DNA of 64,000 nt from a bacterium. Lineage in GTDB: Bacteria; Orphanbacterota; Orphanbacteria; Orphanbacterales; Orphanbacteraceae. Every line of letters starts with the position of its first letter. Position 1 is the first letter of the stretch. This document shows, in pieces, positions 44,635 through 52,227 of the stretch. Both the position numbers and the translations under genes were made by a program. The notes beneath the pieces were generated by a model. It saw only the letters and a list, made by a program, of their open reading frames with translations, made no database searches and was not told the DNA's origin. Location of the stretch: NCBI GenBank assembly GCA_025782575.1, contig JALGYY010000047.1:78139-142138 (forward strand), given 5' to 3'.

Positions 44635-46374
44635 TCAGCAAGACCCTCCCCGGCTGTCCGTCCCGGTTGCCGCCGCGGGAAATCTGATGAGAAACCGCGT
44701 TCCCCTGCCCGGTTCGCTTCGCATTTTAATTGACCCTTCGAAGTCGGTCACCAGTCTCTTTACGATCGAGAGGCCGAGTCCCGAACCATTCTTTTTGCTG
44801 GAATAGAAGTGCTCGAATATCATATCCGCATTGGCGGGCTCGATGCCGCACCCGTCATCGCTCACCTCCAGTTCGATCACAGGTTGACTGCCGATTTGTG
44901 AAACGAGCCGCGTGGTCACGGTGATCGTACCTCCTTCCGGGCCGAAACTCTCACGGGCATTTCTGAGAAGATTGTCCAGGATGCGCCGCAATCCGACCGG
45001 GTCGGCAAGGACGAGAAGAGGAGAAACAGCTAGCTTGCAATCGATACGAACCGGGAGATCCGCAGCAGACGGGACGGCCTGCCGAATGATCTCTCCCAGG
45101 TCGCAGATCGTCTTTCCGGGAGGGGTGGCGATCCTGGAATAATTTGTTGAGAGAGTTTCGAGATAGTCGAGGCTCGACTCGATCGTGCCGACTCGATCAC
45201 TGAAAACCCGGGGGAGCTCGCTCGGTTCGGTGCGGGAGAGCTGGCTCAGATGGCGGATCACATTCTTGATCGGGGTCAGGCCGTTTCGCAGATCGTGGTT
45301 GATCTGACGCGCGATCTCGCCGAGCGTCGCCAGACGTTCCGTTTCGCGAAGCCGCGCTGCGCTCCCCCGAAGCCGTGACGTCATCTCTCCGAGCAGACGG
45401 CTCAGCGTTCCCACTTCATCACTTCGATTCATGGGGAACCGGACATCCAGCCGATCGAGATCGACATCGGATGCGCGGGCGGCGAGGGTACGGATCGGTT
45501 TGCTGACTCGAGCCGCCAGCCAGGCGGACAGAAAAATCGAACCAAGCGCCGCTGCTCCCAGGAGAAGCGAAAGTCGGAGACGAAGATGGGAGAGCAGCTG
45601 TTCCAGAGGGGCCCGGGGGTGCGTCACGATCAGCATGGCATCGACCAGATGATAGGCGCTCTTCCCATTGTCAACGACCAGGGGAATAGTCCAGTCTCTC
45701 CGAAAGTCGTTGCTCTCCTCGCTCGTGGCGCCCGGTCCTCGGGAGGCGGAAGAGAGAGTCTTCTCACCTGCCAGGAGTACGATTTCACCGCTGCTTTTAG
45801 ATGCCATCCGGGTAAGCAACTCTTCGTTCAAAGCGAAACCGCCCACAAGGTCGATCGAGTGACCTGAAAGGTCCGTCGTAATACTTCCCGCGAGTACCAG
45901 AAAGCGGTCGCCGGGGACCCGGGCCCATGTGAGCGCGGATCGATGATAAGGAGATTGCGCGAGAAGCTGGGGGAGTGCCGGTTCCATTCTGTCAAACTCA
46001 TTCCTGTAGTGACCTGAGCTGATAATCCGTCCCTCTTCATCCTGCACCTGGAGCATGTCGAGCCCGGTGAGCGCCAGCGCCCCTTCCGCGTAATCCAGAA
46101 GATAGTTTCGCTCATCCGCGACCTCGTCGAAAGCGGCGAGCCGAAATCGGGTATCCGCTCGAAGCTCCCCGGCGAGTGCCTCAAGCCGGCTGTAAGTTGT
46201 CCTGATTCGGGTGAGCAACTCGTTTTCCATTCTTGCGGCAAGCTCATCCACCCGCTCTTCATATTGAACGGTCAATCGGCCTGACATGTCTCGATAAAGC
46301 GCCCACCCGAGAAGGGCGAGCGGTAAAAGAACGACGAAGAGGGACGTGACAAGAAGTCGGGTTCGAAGATTCAT
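44635..46374 (-). CDS. HAMP-domain sensor histidine kinase (NtrY-like)
   Basis: Protein of 579 residues. An N-terminal membrane segment (LLVTSLFVVLLPLALLGWAL) and a second at about 265-290 (LRLSLLLGAAALGSIFLSAWLAARV) enclose a periplasmic sensor region of about 230 residues. A HAMP domain follows (KPIRTLAARASDVDLDRL), then HisKA with RQINHDLRNGLTPIKNVIRHL, then HATPase_c (LDNLLRNARESFG, SDDGCGIEPAN, GSGLGLSIVKRLV). The kinase is coupled by ATGA to the upstream binding-protein gene and by a 1-bp gap to the NtrC-type regulator gene. The signal may be handed over by the lipoprotein encoded just upstream. Confidence 0.94.
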   Translation of the reverse strand: MNLRTRLLVTSLFVVLLPLALLGWALYRDMSGRLTVQYEERVDELAARMENELLTRIRTTYSRLEALAGELRADTRFRLAAFDEVADERNYLLDYAEGALALTGLDMLQVQDEEGRIISSGHYRNEFDRMEPALPQLLAQSPYHRSALTWARVPGDRFLVLAGSITTDLSGHSIDLVGGFALNEELLTRMASKSSGEIVLLAGEKTLSSASRGPGATSEESNDFRRDWTIPLVVDNGKSAYHLVDAMLIVTHPRAPLEQLLSHLRLRLSLLLGAAALGSIFLSAWLAARVSKPIRTLAARASDVDLDRLDVRFPMNRSDEVGTLSRLLGEMTSRLRGSAARLRETERLATLGEIARQINHDLRNGLTPIKNVIRHLSQLSRTEPSELPRVFSDRVGTIESSLDYLETLSTNYSRIATPPGKTICDLGEIIRQAVPSAADLPVRIDCKLAVSPLLVLADPVGLRRILDNLLRNARESFGPEGGTITVTTRLVSQIGSQPVIELEVSDDGCGIEPANADMIFEHFYSSKKNGSGLGLSIVKRLVTDFEGSIKMRSEPGRGTRFLIRFPAAATGTDSRGGSC

Positions 46375-47861
46375 GGCGAGGGAGCGTCCTTTCGCCAGCC
46401 GGAATGTACGAGGCGGATCACACCATGATAATCGATCGTGATCCCCGTCAGTCCTCTGCGAGAGACCATGTGGGGCCGCGTGGTGTAGAGAGGTGTGATG
46501 AGCTCGATCGCGATCTGTTGCGAGGGGGTAGCTTGCGGCATTTTGCTGCTGGGGGGCTCTCTGTCGCGGACAAGCCAGGGAGACTGCCGGAGCAGCGCGT
46601 TCAGGCGGCGGCTCTCCCCTATTTTTTCGCGGCGAACCGGTACGACATGGGCGAGCGGACCTCCCCGAGAGGTGGCGATTGAATCAACAGGGCCGATCGA
46701 ATCGAGGGCGCTGATTTTCCACGATAACCTCTCGGCGATCCGCCGCGCTTCGTCGTCAAACAGTGGATAGGCAATCTTCCCCAGCGTTTCCATGGGAGGG
46801 GGGTAGGGGTGTTGCCCTGGAAGATCCAACCGAGTCTGGATCGGATCGCCTGTGCCGGGCGGATAGAGGGAGGTCAGCTCTTCCGCATCTGTATTCGCCA
46901 CGTCTCTCACGAGACCGCATTGCAGTTCAGGATCAGCCGATAGGGCGGCGACAGATTTAGTACGGTCGACGGCGACCAGATAGTAGTCGAGATCGAAAGG
47001 AAGGGGCTGGTCGGTGAAATCGCTCGACCGTTCAGCATACTGAAACACATCGCGCTCGCGGGTGATCAGGAGATCGATGTCAGGCGGGAGCAGGGCCGGC
47101 TCAGCCTCATCCTGAATGGAACGAAAATCGAAGACCAGAGAACCGGCGAGGTCTTTTCCAAGCGGATGTTTTCGATTGGGAATACAAACCAGTTTGCCGT
47201 GTCGGACGTGGCTTCCCGGTTCGATCATCCAGGCTCCCGTACCGATCGGGTATTCCGATTTCGGAGTTGCAGACGGTTTCATATCGTTACCGGCGATCCC
47301 GAACGAAGGATGGGAAAGCAAGTAGAGTAGTTCTGGATCGCCCACTTCCAAGCGGATCTCGACCGTTCGATCGCTGATTCCCCGAATCTGATCACGCCCG
47401 AGCCAGTGACGGGGTTTCATTGACCAGGGGTTCTCTGAGGCGTGCCAGTATGCGTTGATAAGTCGCGGTTCGACCGGCTCGCCGTCCCAGAAGACCGCAC
47501 CTTCCCGCAGCTTGAAAGTCCATGTTTTCCAGTCGTCGGAGACGGTCCAGCTTTCGGCGAGCCCTGGTTCTATTCTGCCCAGGCAATCAACTGTGACGAG
47601 GGTTTCGTAGAGGGTGCCGAACAGCAGGCGCTCGGAGTCGTTCAGCGGTGATGGCGCGTCCATGGCCCACACTCGATCGGTCATGGCGATCCGAACAGGC
47701 CGCACACCGCCGGCCGGCTCTCCTGCGAGGAGCAGGCAAGGCTCGTCACTTCCCGCTCGGAATCCTGTCTCGCGGGTCCCATGACCGGCACACCCGATCA
47801 TCACGATCGGGCCGCCGAAGAGCATCAATCCGATGATCTGTCCTATCCATCTCACTGTCAT
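46371..47861 (-). CDS. Solute-binding lipoprotein (peptide/nickel ABC type)
   Basis: The ATG at 47861 gives 496 residues; the track extension upstream is not signal-like. The signal ends in a lipobox (GGPIVMIGCAGHG). The SBP_bac_5-type fold is suggested by VRIAMTDRVWAMDAPSPLNDSERLLFGTLYETLV, LAESWTVSDDWKTWTFKLREGAVFWDG and RLINAYWHASE. No permease or ATPase gene of an ABC transporter is nearby. It is instead followed (ATGA overlap) by a histidine kinase and an NtrC regulator, which suggests a sensory binding protein. The ligand is unknown (peptide, nickel-like or other). The C-terminal half is less conserved. Confidence 0.82.
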   Translation of the reverse strand: MTVRWIGQIIGLMLFGGPIVMIGCAGHGTRETGFRAGSDEPCLLLAGEPAGGVRPVRIAMTDRVWAMDAPSPLNDSERLLFGTLYETLVTVDCLGRIEPGLAESWTVSDDWKTWTFKLREGAVFWDGEPVEPRLINAYWHASENPWSMKPRHWLGRDQIRGISDRTVEIRLEVGDPELLYLLSHPSFGIAGNDMKPSATPKSEYPIGTGAWMIEPGSHVRHGKLVCIPNRKHPLGKDLAGSLVFDFRSIQDEAEPALLPPDIDLLITRERDVFQYAERSSDFTDQPLPFDLDYYLVAVDRTKSVAALSADPELQCGLVRDVANTDAEELTSLYPPGTGDPIQTRLDLPGQHPYPPPMETLGKIAYPLFDDEARRIAERLSWKISALDSIGPVDSIATSRGGPLAHVVPVRREKIGESRRLNALLRQSPWLVRDREPPSSKMPQATPSQQIAIELITPLYTTRPHMVSRRGLTGITIDYHGVIRLVHSGWRKDAPSP

Positions 47862-47957
47862 AACTCCGAGCCTACTGATTTTCACACCTGTCGTCGAGGT
47901 AGGGGTTCGCCCTTTCGGGATGATCATGTAGAATCGGTCCCTGAGAGGACGTCAGAC

Positions 47958-48551
47958 TTGAATCTTTCACACGCGGAAATTTACTTCGATTCGCAGGCTG
48001 CGATCTACAACGCGACCCGGCGTCACTTCCTCAGGGGTCGGGAGAGTGCAACGGCACTTCTCGGCGTCGAACCGGGCGACCGGGTGGCCGACTTCGCGTG
48101 CGGAACCGGACTCAACTTCGATTGGTTTTATCGGGCGGGTGCTTCGGAAGTGATCGGCATCGATGCCTCGAGTCGCATGTTGGATCGTGCCAAACGGCGC
48201 TACCCGGACGCCCATGTTCTTCAGGGAGACATCGTGACGTGCTCGATCGAGGGGGAAGTACAGAAGGTGTTCTGCTCCTACGCTCTTTCACTGATCGATG
48301 ACTGGGAGAAGGCGATCGAGAACATGGTGCGGTCACTCAGCCGGGATGGGAGATTGGCGATTCTCGATTTCGGGCCGATGCGTGGTGCCTTACGGTTTTC
48401 CGACCCCCTCTTCCGATGGTGGATCGGCATTCACGGCGCCGATCCCGACCGGGGCTACCGCGCGGTTCTGGAAAGGTTCTTTCGTTCTGTCGAAGTCCAT
48501 CTTCCCAAGCATGGCTTTGCTGTGACTCTCATCGGCGACGGACTCCTCTAG
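47958..48551 (+). CDS. Class I SAM-dependent methyltransferase
   Basis: The TTG at 47958, preceded by GAGAGGA at 8 bases, gives 197 residues; the track ORF has 59 extra residues that are antisense to the binding-protein gene. The SAM motif I is VADFACGTGLNFDWFYRAGASEVIGIDASSRML. The post-motif region shows LQGDIVTCSI and LSRDGRLAILDFGPM. The target, probably a small molecule or quinone-like compound, is unknown. Its last 162 bp overlap, tail to tail, the end of the glycosyltransferase gene on the other strand. Confidence 0.85.
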   Translation: MNLSHAEIYFDSQAAIYNATRRHFLRGRESATALLGVEPGDRVADFACGTGLNFDWFYRAGASEVIGIDASSRMLDRAKRRYPDAHVLQGDIVTCSIEGEVQKVFCSYALSLIDDWEKAIENMVRSLSRDGRLAILDFGPMRGALRFSDPLFRWWIGIHGADPDRGYRAVLERFFRSVEVHLPKHGFAVTLIGDGLL

Positions 48552-49721
48552 TACGCCCTCTCCCGCGGAACCCCGATTCTCCAGCCGGTCATAGTAGCCA
48601 ATCAGTCGATCGGCGAAACTATTCTGAGAATAGACCGCACGCGCGAACTGTTCACCTCCCTGAACGACCTGTTGGCGGGCGTCCATGTCGACCAGCAAAC
48701 GGAAAACCGCATCACTCAGGAGGTCAGGTGCAACCGGCGGAACGAGCAGACCCGTCTCACCGTTCCGTACGCAGTCGGGGAGGCCGCCCGTGTCTGTCGC
48801 AACCACGGCTGTGTGACCGAGCATCGCTTCGACCGCAATCAGTCCGTACGGTTCGAGCCGGGCGGGAACAACCATAATATCCATGGCGGAGAGAAACGCC
48901 GATTTGTCATCCTGGGCGCCCCAGAATCGGACCTGGTCCCCGATTCCGAGGGACCGAGCCTGATCCCTCAGTTCGTTCAGATGGTTTGAGTCGGTGTCAG
49001 GGTCATCACCCACGATCCAGACCTTTGGTCGTAAACCCCTTCGTGCGATCAGTTCCACCGCCTCCAGAAGAAGATCCGCGCCCATTCGGGGGATGAGCGG
49101 ACCCCACATGCCGACAACCGCCTCATCGGGAGAAAGATGGTGGCTCGCGCGAAGTTGCTTCCCCCGCTTCGGTGCGTCGTCATCCGGGAAGTCGACGAAC
49201 AGAGGAAGAAGAGACGCAGCGGCCGCCCGATTCCGCTTCCTCTGATTGAGGTAAGCAGTAAGAGGGGACCGTATCGCCTCGGTAGGGGCAATCACGAGGT
49301 CAGCCATTCCGCAGCCTGATCGATGGAGTTCTTTGTCGGCCGGAACGCTTTGGATGTGGGCTACCAGCCGGGCGTGGCACAGGCGTGCGGGGCGGGCCAT
49401 ATGCCGAAGCGCTTGAACGCTCATGCAGTGAACGAGATCGATACTGTATCGCTTGAGGGAAATGAAAGCCCGGGATGTGGCGATAGGACCTCCCCAGAGT
49501 CCTTTCTCGCGACTCTGGTCGTCAATCGGGACGAGCGCAAAGCTCGATTGGCGGACTATATCCTCCATCGGCCCTCCGGGGGGGGTGAAGAATAGAACGT
49601 CCCGCCCGCTCGCACGAATCACATCCGCTACATGGAGCGCGGACCGCTCGCTCTGCCGGATCTGGTCGCCTCGATGGTGGACAATTGCCACACGTTTGAT
49701 CATCCGCTTTCTGGCTCTCAA
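48390..49721 (-). CDS. Glycosyltransferase family 4 protein
   Basis: Protein of 443 residues from a TTG that is 6 bases after AGGAGG; a later ATG is also possible. The N-terminal GT-B domain begins with KRVAIVHHRGDQIRQSERSALHVADVI. The C-terminal donor-binding domain shows VVGMWGPLIPRMGADLLLEAVELIARRG, WGAQDDKSAFLSAMDIMVVPARLEPYGLIAVEAMLGHTAVVATDTGGLPDCV (the E-x7-E-type region) and GETGLLVPP. It moves a nucleotide-sugar residue, probably for a surface polysaccharide or glycolipid. The final 55 or so residues (after LIGYYDRLENRG) overlap the methyltransferase gene and look non-conserved. Confidence 0.88.
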   Translation of the reverse strand: MRARKRMIKRVAIVHHRGDQIRQSERSALHVADVIRASGRDVLFFTPPGGPMEDIVRQSSFALVPIDDQSREKGLWGGPIATSRAFISLKRYSIDLVHCMSVQALRHMARPARLCHARLVAHIQSVPADKELHRSGCGMADLVIAPTEAIRSPLTAYLNQRKRNRAAAASLLPLFVDFPDDDAPKRGKQLRASHHLSPDEAVVGMWGPLIPRMGADLLLEAVELIARRGLRPKVWIVGDDPDTDSNHLNELRDQARSLGIGDQVRFWGAQDDKSAFLSAMDIMVVPARLEPYGLIAVEAMLGHTAVVATDTGGLPDCVRNGETGLLVPPVAPDLLSDAVFRLLVDMDARQQVVQGGEQFARAVYSQNSFADRLIGYYDRLENRGSAGEGVLEESVADESHSKAMLGKMDFDRTKEPFQNRAVAPVGIGAVNADPPSEEGVGKP

Positions 49722-49888
49722 GGGGTTCCTCCTCTCTCGTCCATTCGGCCGATTTCGTACCCGCCTTAACCTGCTGATCGTGGCAAATCCCGGCTCACAG
49801 GCCAGGCGGGAACGGCCGATACTCTGGTCAAGTAGACCCCCGGGGAGAGCCCGGCGTGGTCTTCCCGGGGATCTCAGGGGACAGGTGG

Positions 49889-50590
49889 ATGGAAATAAAA
49901 AATCATGAGACGGGGCGACGCCGCGAAACGACTGTTCTCGTCACCTGTAACCGAACCGGGAGAGGCGGAGCTTCTACCGGAAAGAAAAAGCGCCGTGGTC
50001 TCTCGGTCGATGTGTACCGGTTCGACTCGACTTGTTCCTCTGACGGCCAATTCCCCGAGAGTGGAGGTCAGAAGCCTGTTATCTCAAGCGACTCCTGTTC
50101 CGGTCTCGGATTCGGCATCCGGTTTCTGTTTCTGTTGGTCCGGACAAGGCCGACCTCTGTCCTCCATGTCGGAGTCGGGTCGGCGATCTGGGCACTGCCG
50201 ATTGCCTGGATGACCAGGGTGCCTCACATCTCCCAGTACTTGCCGGGGATTCAACTCGGCTCGGGACCGGGCGATCCCGGACCTGTCGACAAGTTCCGCC
50301 GGGCGCTCCGGTTTGCTCATTCAGTTTACGTCACAAGAGAAGCGGTCCATCTGTTTGCAGTCAATATGCTTGATGTACCGGAAAAAAAAATCAGGTTCCT
50401 TGAGTCGGGAAAGAGCGGGGCGAGCAAGAACAAGACGCTCGGGAGAGAAACCGGCGACGAATCGGATGCGGTCCGGCAGGTGATTGAGGGGATGTTCGGA
50501 CTGGACGGCGGTCCCGCCGGAAAGCGTAAGAGCAAGAGTCAAGATGGTAATCGGAGCGCCACGACAGAGGAGGAGGTCCGCCTTGCGTAG
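49889..50590 (+). CDS. Half-length glycosyltransferase-like protein
   Basis: About 233 residues from the ATG at 49889; a GTG at 49856 (8 bases after GGGGAG) is an alternative start. It resembles the N-terminal acceptor domain of a GT4 enzyme: TTVLVTCNRTGRGGAS, RPTSVLHVGVGSAIWALPIAWMTRVPHISQYLPGIQLGSGPG, then FRRALRFAHSVYVTREAVHLFAVNMLDVPEKKIRFLESG. The donor-binding domain is missing; the protein ends in a Lys/Arg/Ser-rich tail. It may be a truncated gene, or a split enzyme. It overlaps the STAS gene by 8 bp and is divergent from the complete glycosyltransferase gene. Confidence 0.65.
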   Translation: MEIKNHETGRRRETTVLVTCNRTGRGGASTGKKKRRGLSVDVYRFDSTCSSDGQFPESGGQKPVISSDSCSGLGFGIRFLFLLVRTRPTSVLHVGVGSAIWALPIAWMTRVPHISQYLPGIQLGSGPGDPGPVDKFRRALRFAHSVYVTREAVHLFAVNMLDVPEKKIRFLESGKSGASKNKTLGRETGDESDAVRQVIEGMFGLDGGPAGKRKSKSQDGNRSATTEEEVRLA

Positions 50591-50957
50591 AAAGACCGAT
50601 CGACATCGTGGCCGGCCTGGCGGTGCGATTCAGAGAGGAACACGAATCATTGATGTGGGGACTGATCTGACAGGAGATGTAGTGGGCGATCTGGGATCTC
50701 TCCTCCGGTCAGGGCCCCTTCCTTCGAGACTGATCCTCGATTCGAGCCATGTCGTTCGTGTCGACAAGAGAGGGCTCAACTGGTTGGCCGAACTCGAGTC
50801 CACTCAATCGGGAGAGAACATGGGCCTCGTGCTTCTTGCTCCAAGTCCCATGCTGGTCGACGCGATGGACTCGTTCGGCTTTGGGGGAGAGATCATCTTC
50901 GCGTCCAGCATAGGCGAGGCGATCGATCGTACTGCCGATCTCGACCACGAACTCTAG
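50583..50957 (+). CDS. STAS-domain protein
   Basis: The TTG at 50583, 6 bases after GAGGAGG, gives 124 residues. The track ORF begins inside the previous gene and is too long. The fold reads as a STAS (anti-sigma-factor-antagonist-like) domain: TRIIDVGTDLTGDVVGDLGSLLRSGPLPSRLILDSSHVVRVDKRGLNWLAELE. The position of the usual phospho-serine after the DSSHV strand is not obvious (RVDKRGL where classical proteins have VDSSGL), so the phospho-switch may be lost. No anti-sigma kinase lies nearby. It overlaps the half-glycosyltransferase gene, suggesting co-translation. Confidence 0.78.
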   Translation: MRRKTDRHRGRPGGAIQRGTRIIDVGTDLTGDVVGDLGSLLRSGPLPSRLILDSSHVVRVDKRGLNWLAELESTQSGENMGLVLLAPSPMLVDAMDSFGFGGEIIFASSIGEAIDRTADLDHEL

Positions 50958-51098
50958 ACTTCTCGCTCGTATCCTGCTGCTGCTCATTTTGAATGACCCT
51001 GCCTGAGGGGAGACCCCTGTTACCCACCATCGACAGTAAAATCCCCTGATCGCTGTCTTTACGACCACTTTTCCAGTGTAAGACCTTTCGAGGCCGGA

Positions 51099-51614
51099 CT
51101 AAACCCGATTACCATCGAGCGTAAAGATATCGGCCTCATGAGTTCCGGTGTCGTAGACGGCGTAGGTCGGCGTGCCGTGAATCCCCCCCATGATCTCCCC
51201 CGGGTTGATTACAATCGTGTCGCCGGTCCGTTCGATCTGGTGAACGTGGTTGTGCCCGAAGCAGACGACGTCGTACAGGCCGGATCGGGCGAGCGCACGG
51301 CCGATCGTGTTGTAGTGGTTCAAGGCGAATCGTTTACCTGCAAGCGTGATTTCCGCGAGTTCCGGGTGGATGCGGATCTTCCGTCTGGCGTTTCCGCCTT
51401 CTGCGGCACCTTCCAGAATCCGGTAGGGATCGCCGTCATTGTTTCCGAAGACGACATGGATATCCTTCGCGAAGCCGGCCACCATGTCTCTCATTATGAA
51501 GGGGCTGCAAAGATCACCCAGACAGAAAAGCACGTCCATGCTCTTCAGTTGCGCGAGTGCGCCTGCAAGGTGGTCCCGTCTGTCGTGTATGTCCGACACG
51601 ATTCCGATCTTCAT
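51099..51614 (-). CDS. YfcE/MJ0936-type metallophosphodiesterase
   Basis: Protein of 171 residues, normal for the family. The calcineurin-like metal motifs are MKIGIVSDIHDRRDHL (D-x-H), LFCLGDLCS (GD), VFGNNDGD (GNxD), FALNHYNTIG in place of the usual HG motif, and CFGHNHVHQIE (GHxH). The usual first His of the HG motif appears as NHYN, which is also seen in some family members. It hydrolyses phosphodiesters in the cytoplasm; the natural substrate is unknown. It is 10 bp downstream of the YjbQ gene in the same direction, so they probably share a transcript. Confidence 0.9.
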   Translation of the reverse strand: MKIGIVSDIHDRRDHLAGALAQLKSMDVLFCLGDLCSPFIMRDMVAGFAKDIHVVFGNNDGDPYRILEGAAEGGNARRKIRIHPELAEITLAGKRFALNHYNTIGRALARSGLYDVVCFGHNHVHQIERTGDTIVINPGEIMGGIHGTPTYAVYDTGTHEADIFTLDGNRV

Positions 51615-51624
51615 TGATGGATCC

Positions 51625-52047
51625 TCACTCTCCGATGATCTTGACGAGAACTCTTTTCGAGCGACGACCGTCGAACTCGCCGTAGAAGATCTGCTCCCAC
51701 GGTCCGAAATCGAGCCGGCCCCCGGTTATGGCTACCACGACCTCCCGTCCCATGATCTGCCGCTTGTGATGCGCGTCGGCGTTATCCTCACCCGTACGAT
51801 TGTGATGGTACCGCTCCGGTGACGGGTCGAACGGGGCGAGAGATTCGAGCCACAGCTTATAGTCCCGATGAAGCCCGGGCTCATCATCGTTTATGAAAAC
51901 GGAAGCGGTAATGTGCATCGCATTTACGAGACAGAGGCCTTCCTGAACCGCACTCTCCAGCACAACCCGTTCGACGTCAGGTGTGATGTTTCGAAACTCC
52001 ATTCGTTTCTTAATCTGAAATGTCAGGTATTCCGTTTTGGATTTCAT
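51625..52047 (-). CDS. YjbQ family protein (secondary thiamine-phosphate synthase enzyme)
   Basis: The ATG at 52047, with AGGGGTGG just upstream, gives 140 residues, the normal family length. The signature is clear: [31 protein letters not shown], then [24 protein letters not shown], and [20 protein letters not shown]. The family is named for a weak thiamine-phosphate synthase activity seen with the E. coli member; the main role is not settled. The track's first 46 residues fall in the divergent promoter region of the next gene and are unlikely to be translated. Confidence 0.92.
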   Translation of the reverse strand: MKSKTEYLTFQIKKRMEFRNITPDVERVVLESAVQEGLCLVNAMHITASVFINDDEPGLHRDYKLWLESLAPFDPSPERYHHNRTGEDNADAHHKRQIMGREVVVAITGGRLDFGPWEQIFYGEFDGRRSKRVLVKIIGE

Positions 52048-52168
52048 GATCCACCCCTGGTTCGTTTGCGCTTCGCCTCTGTTGACGGTATTCCGCTTCT
52101 TCCGCGTACGATACCAAACCCCCTGTCTCTTGCGAACAGACAAGTCTAACCGGCTCGAATGTAAAGAC

Positions 52169-52197
52169 TTGAGAAGATCGGGCAATCGATGTATAAT
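52169..52197 (+). promoter_or_regulatory. Sigma-70 promoter for the BNR-repeat protein gene
   Basis: TTGAGA (52169-52174) and TATAAT (52192-52197) are spaced by exactly 17 bp. The start point should fall near 52204, giving a leader of about 24 bases with GGGAG before the ATG at 52228. The track's start (52189) lies inside the promoter and is rejected. Confidence 0.8.
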
Positions 52198-52227
52198 GCA
52201 AGTCCAATCGATCGGGAGAACCGCGAC

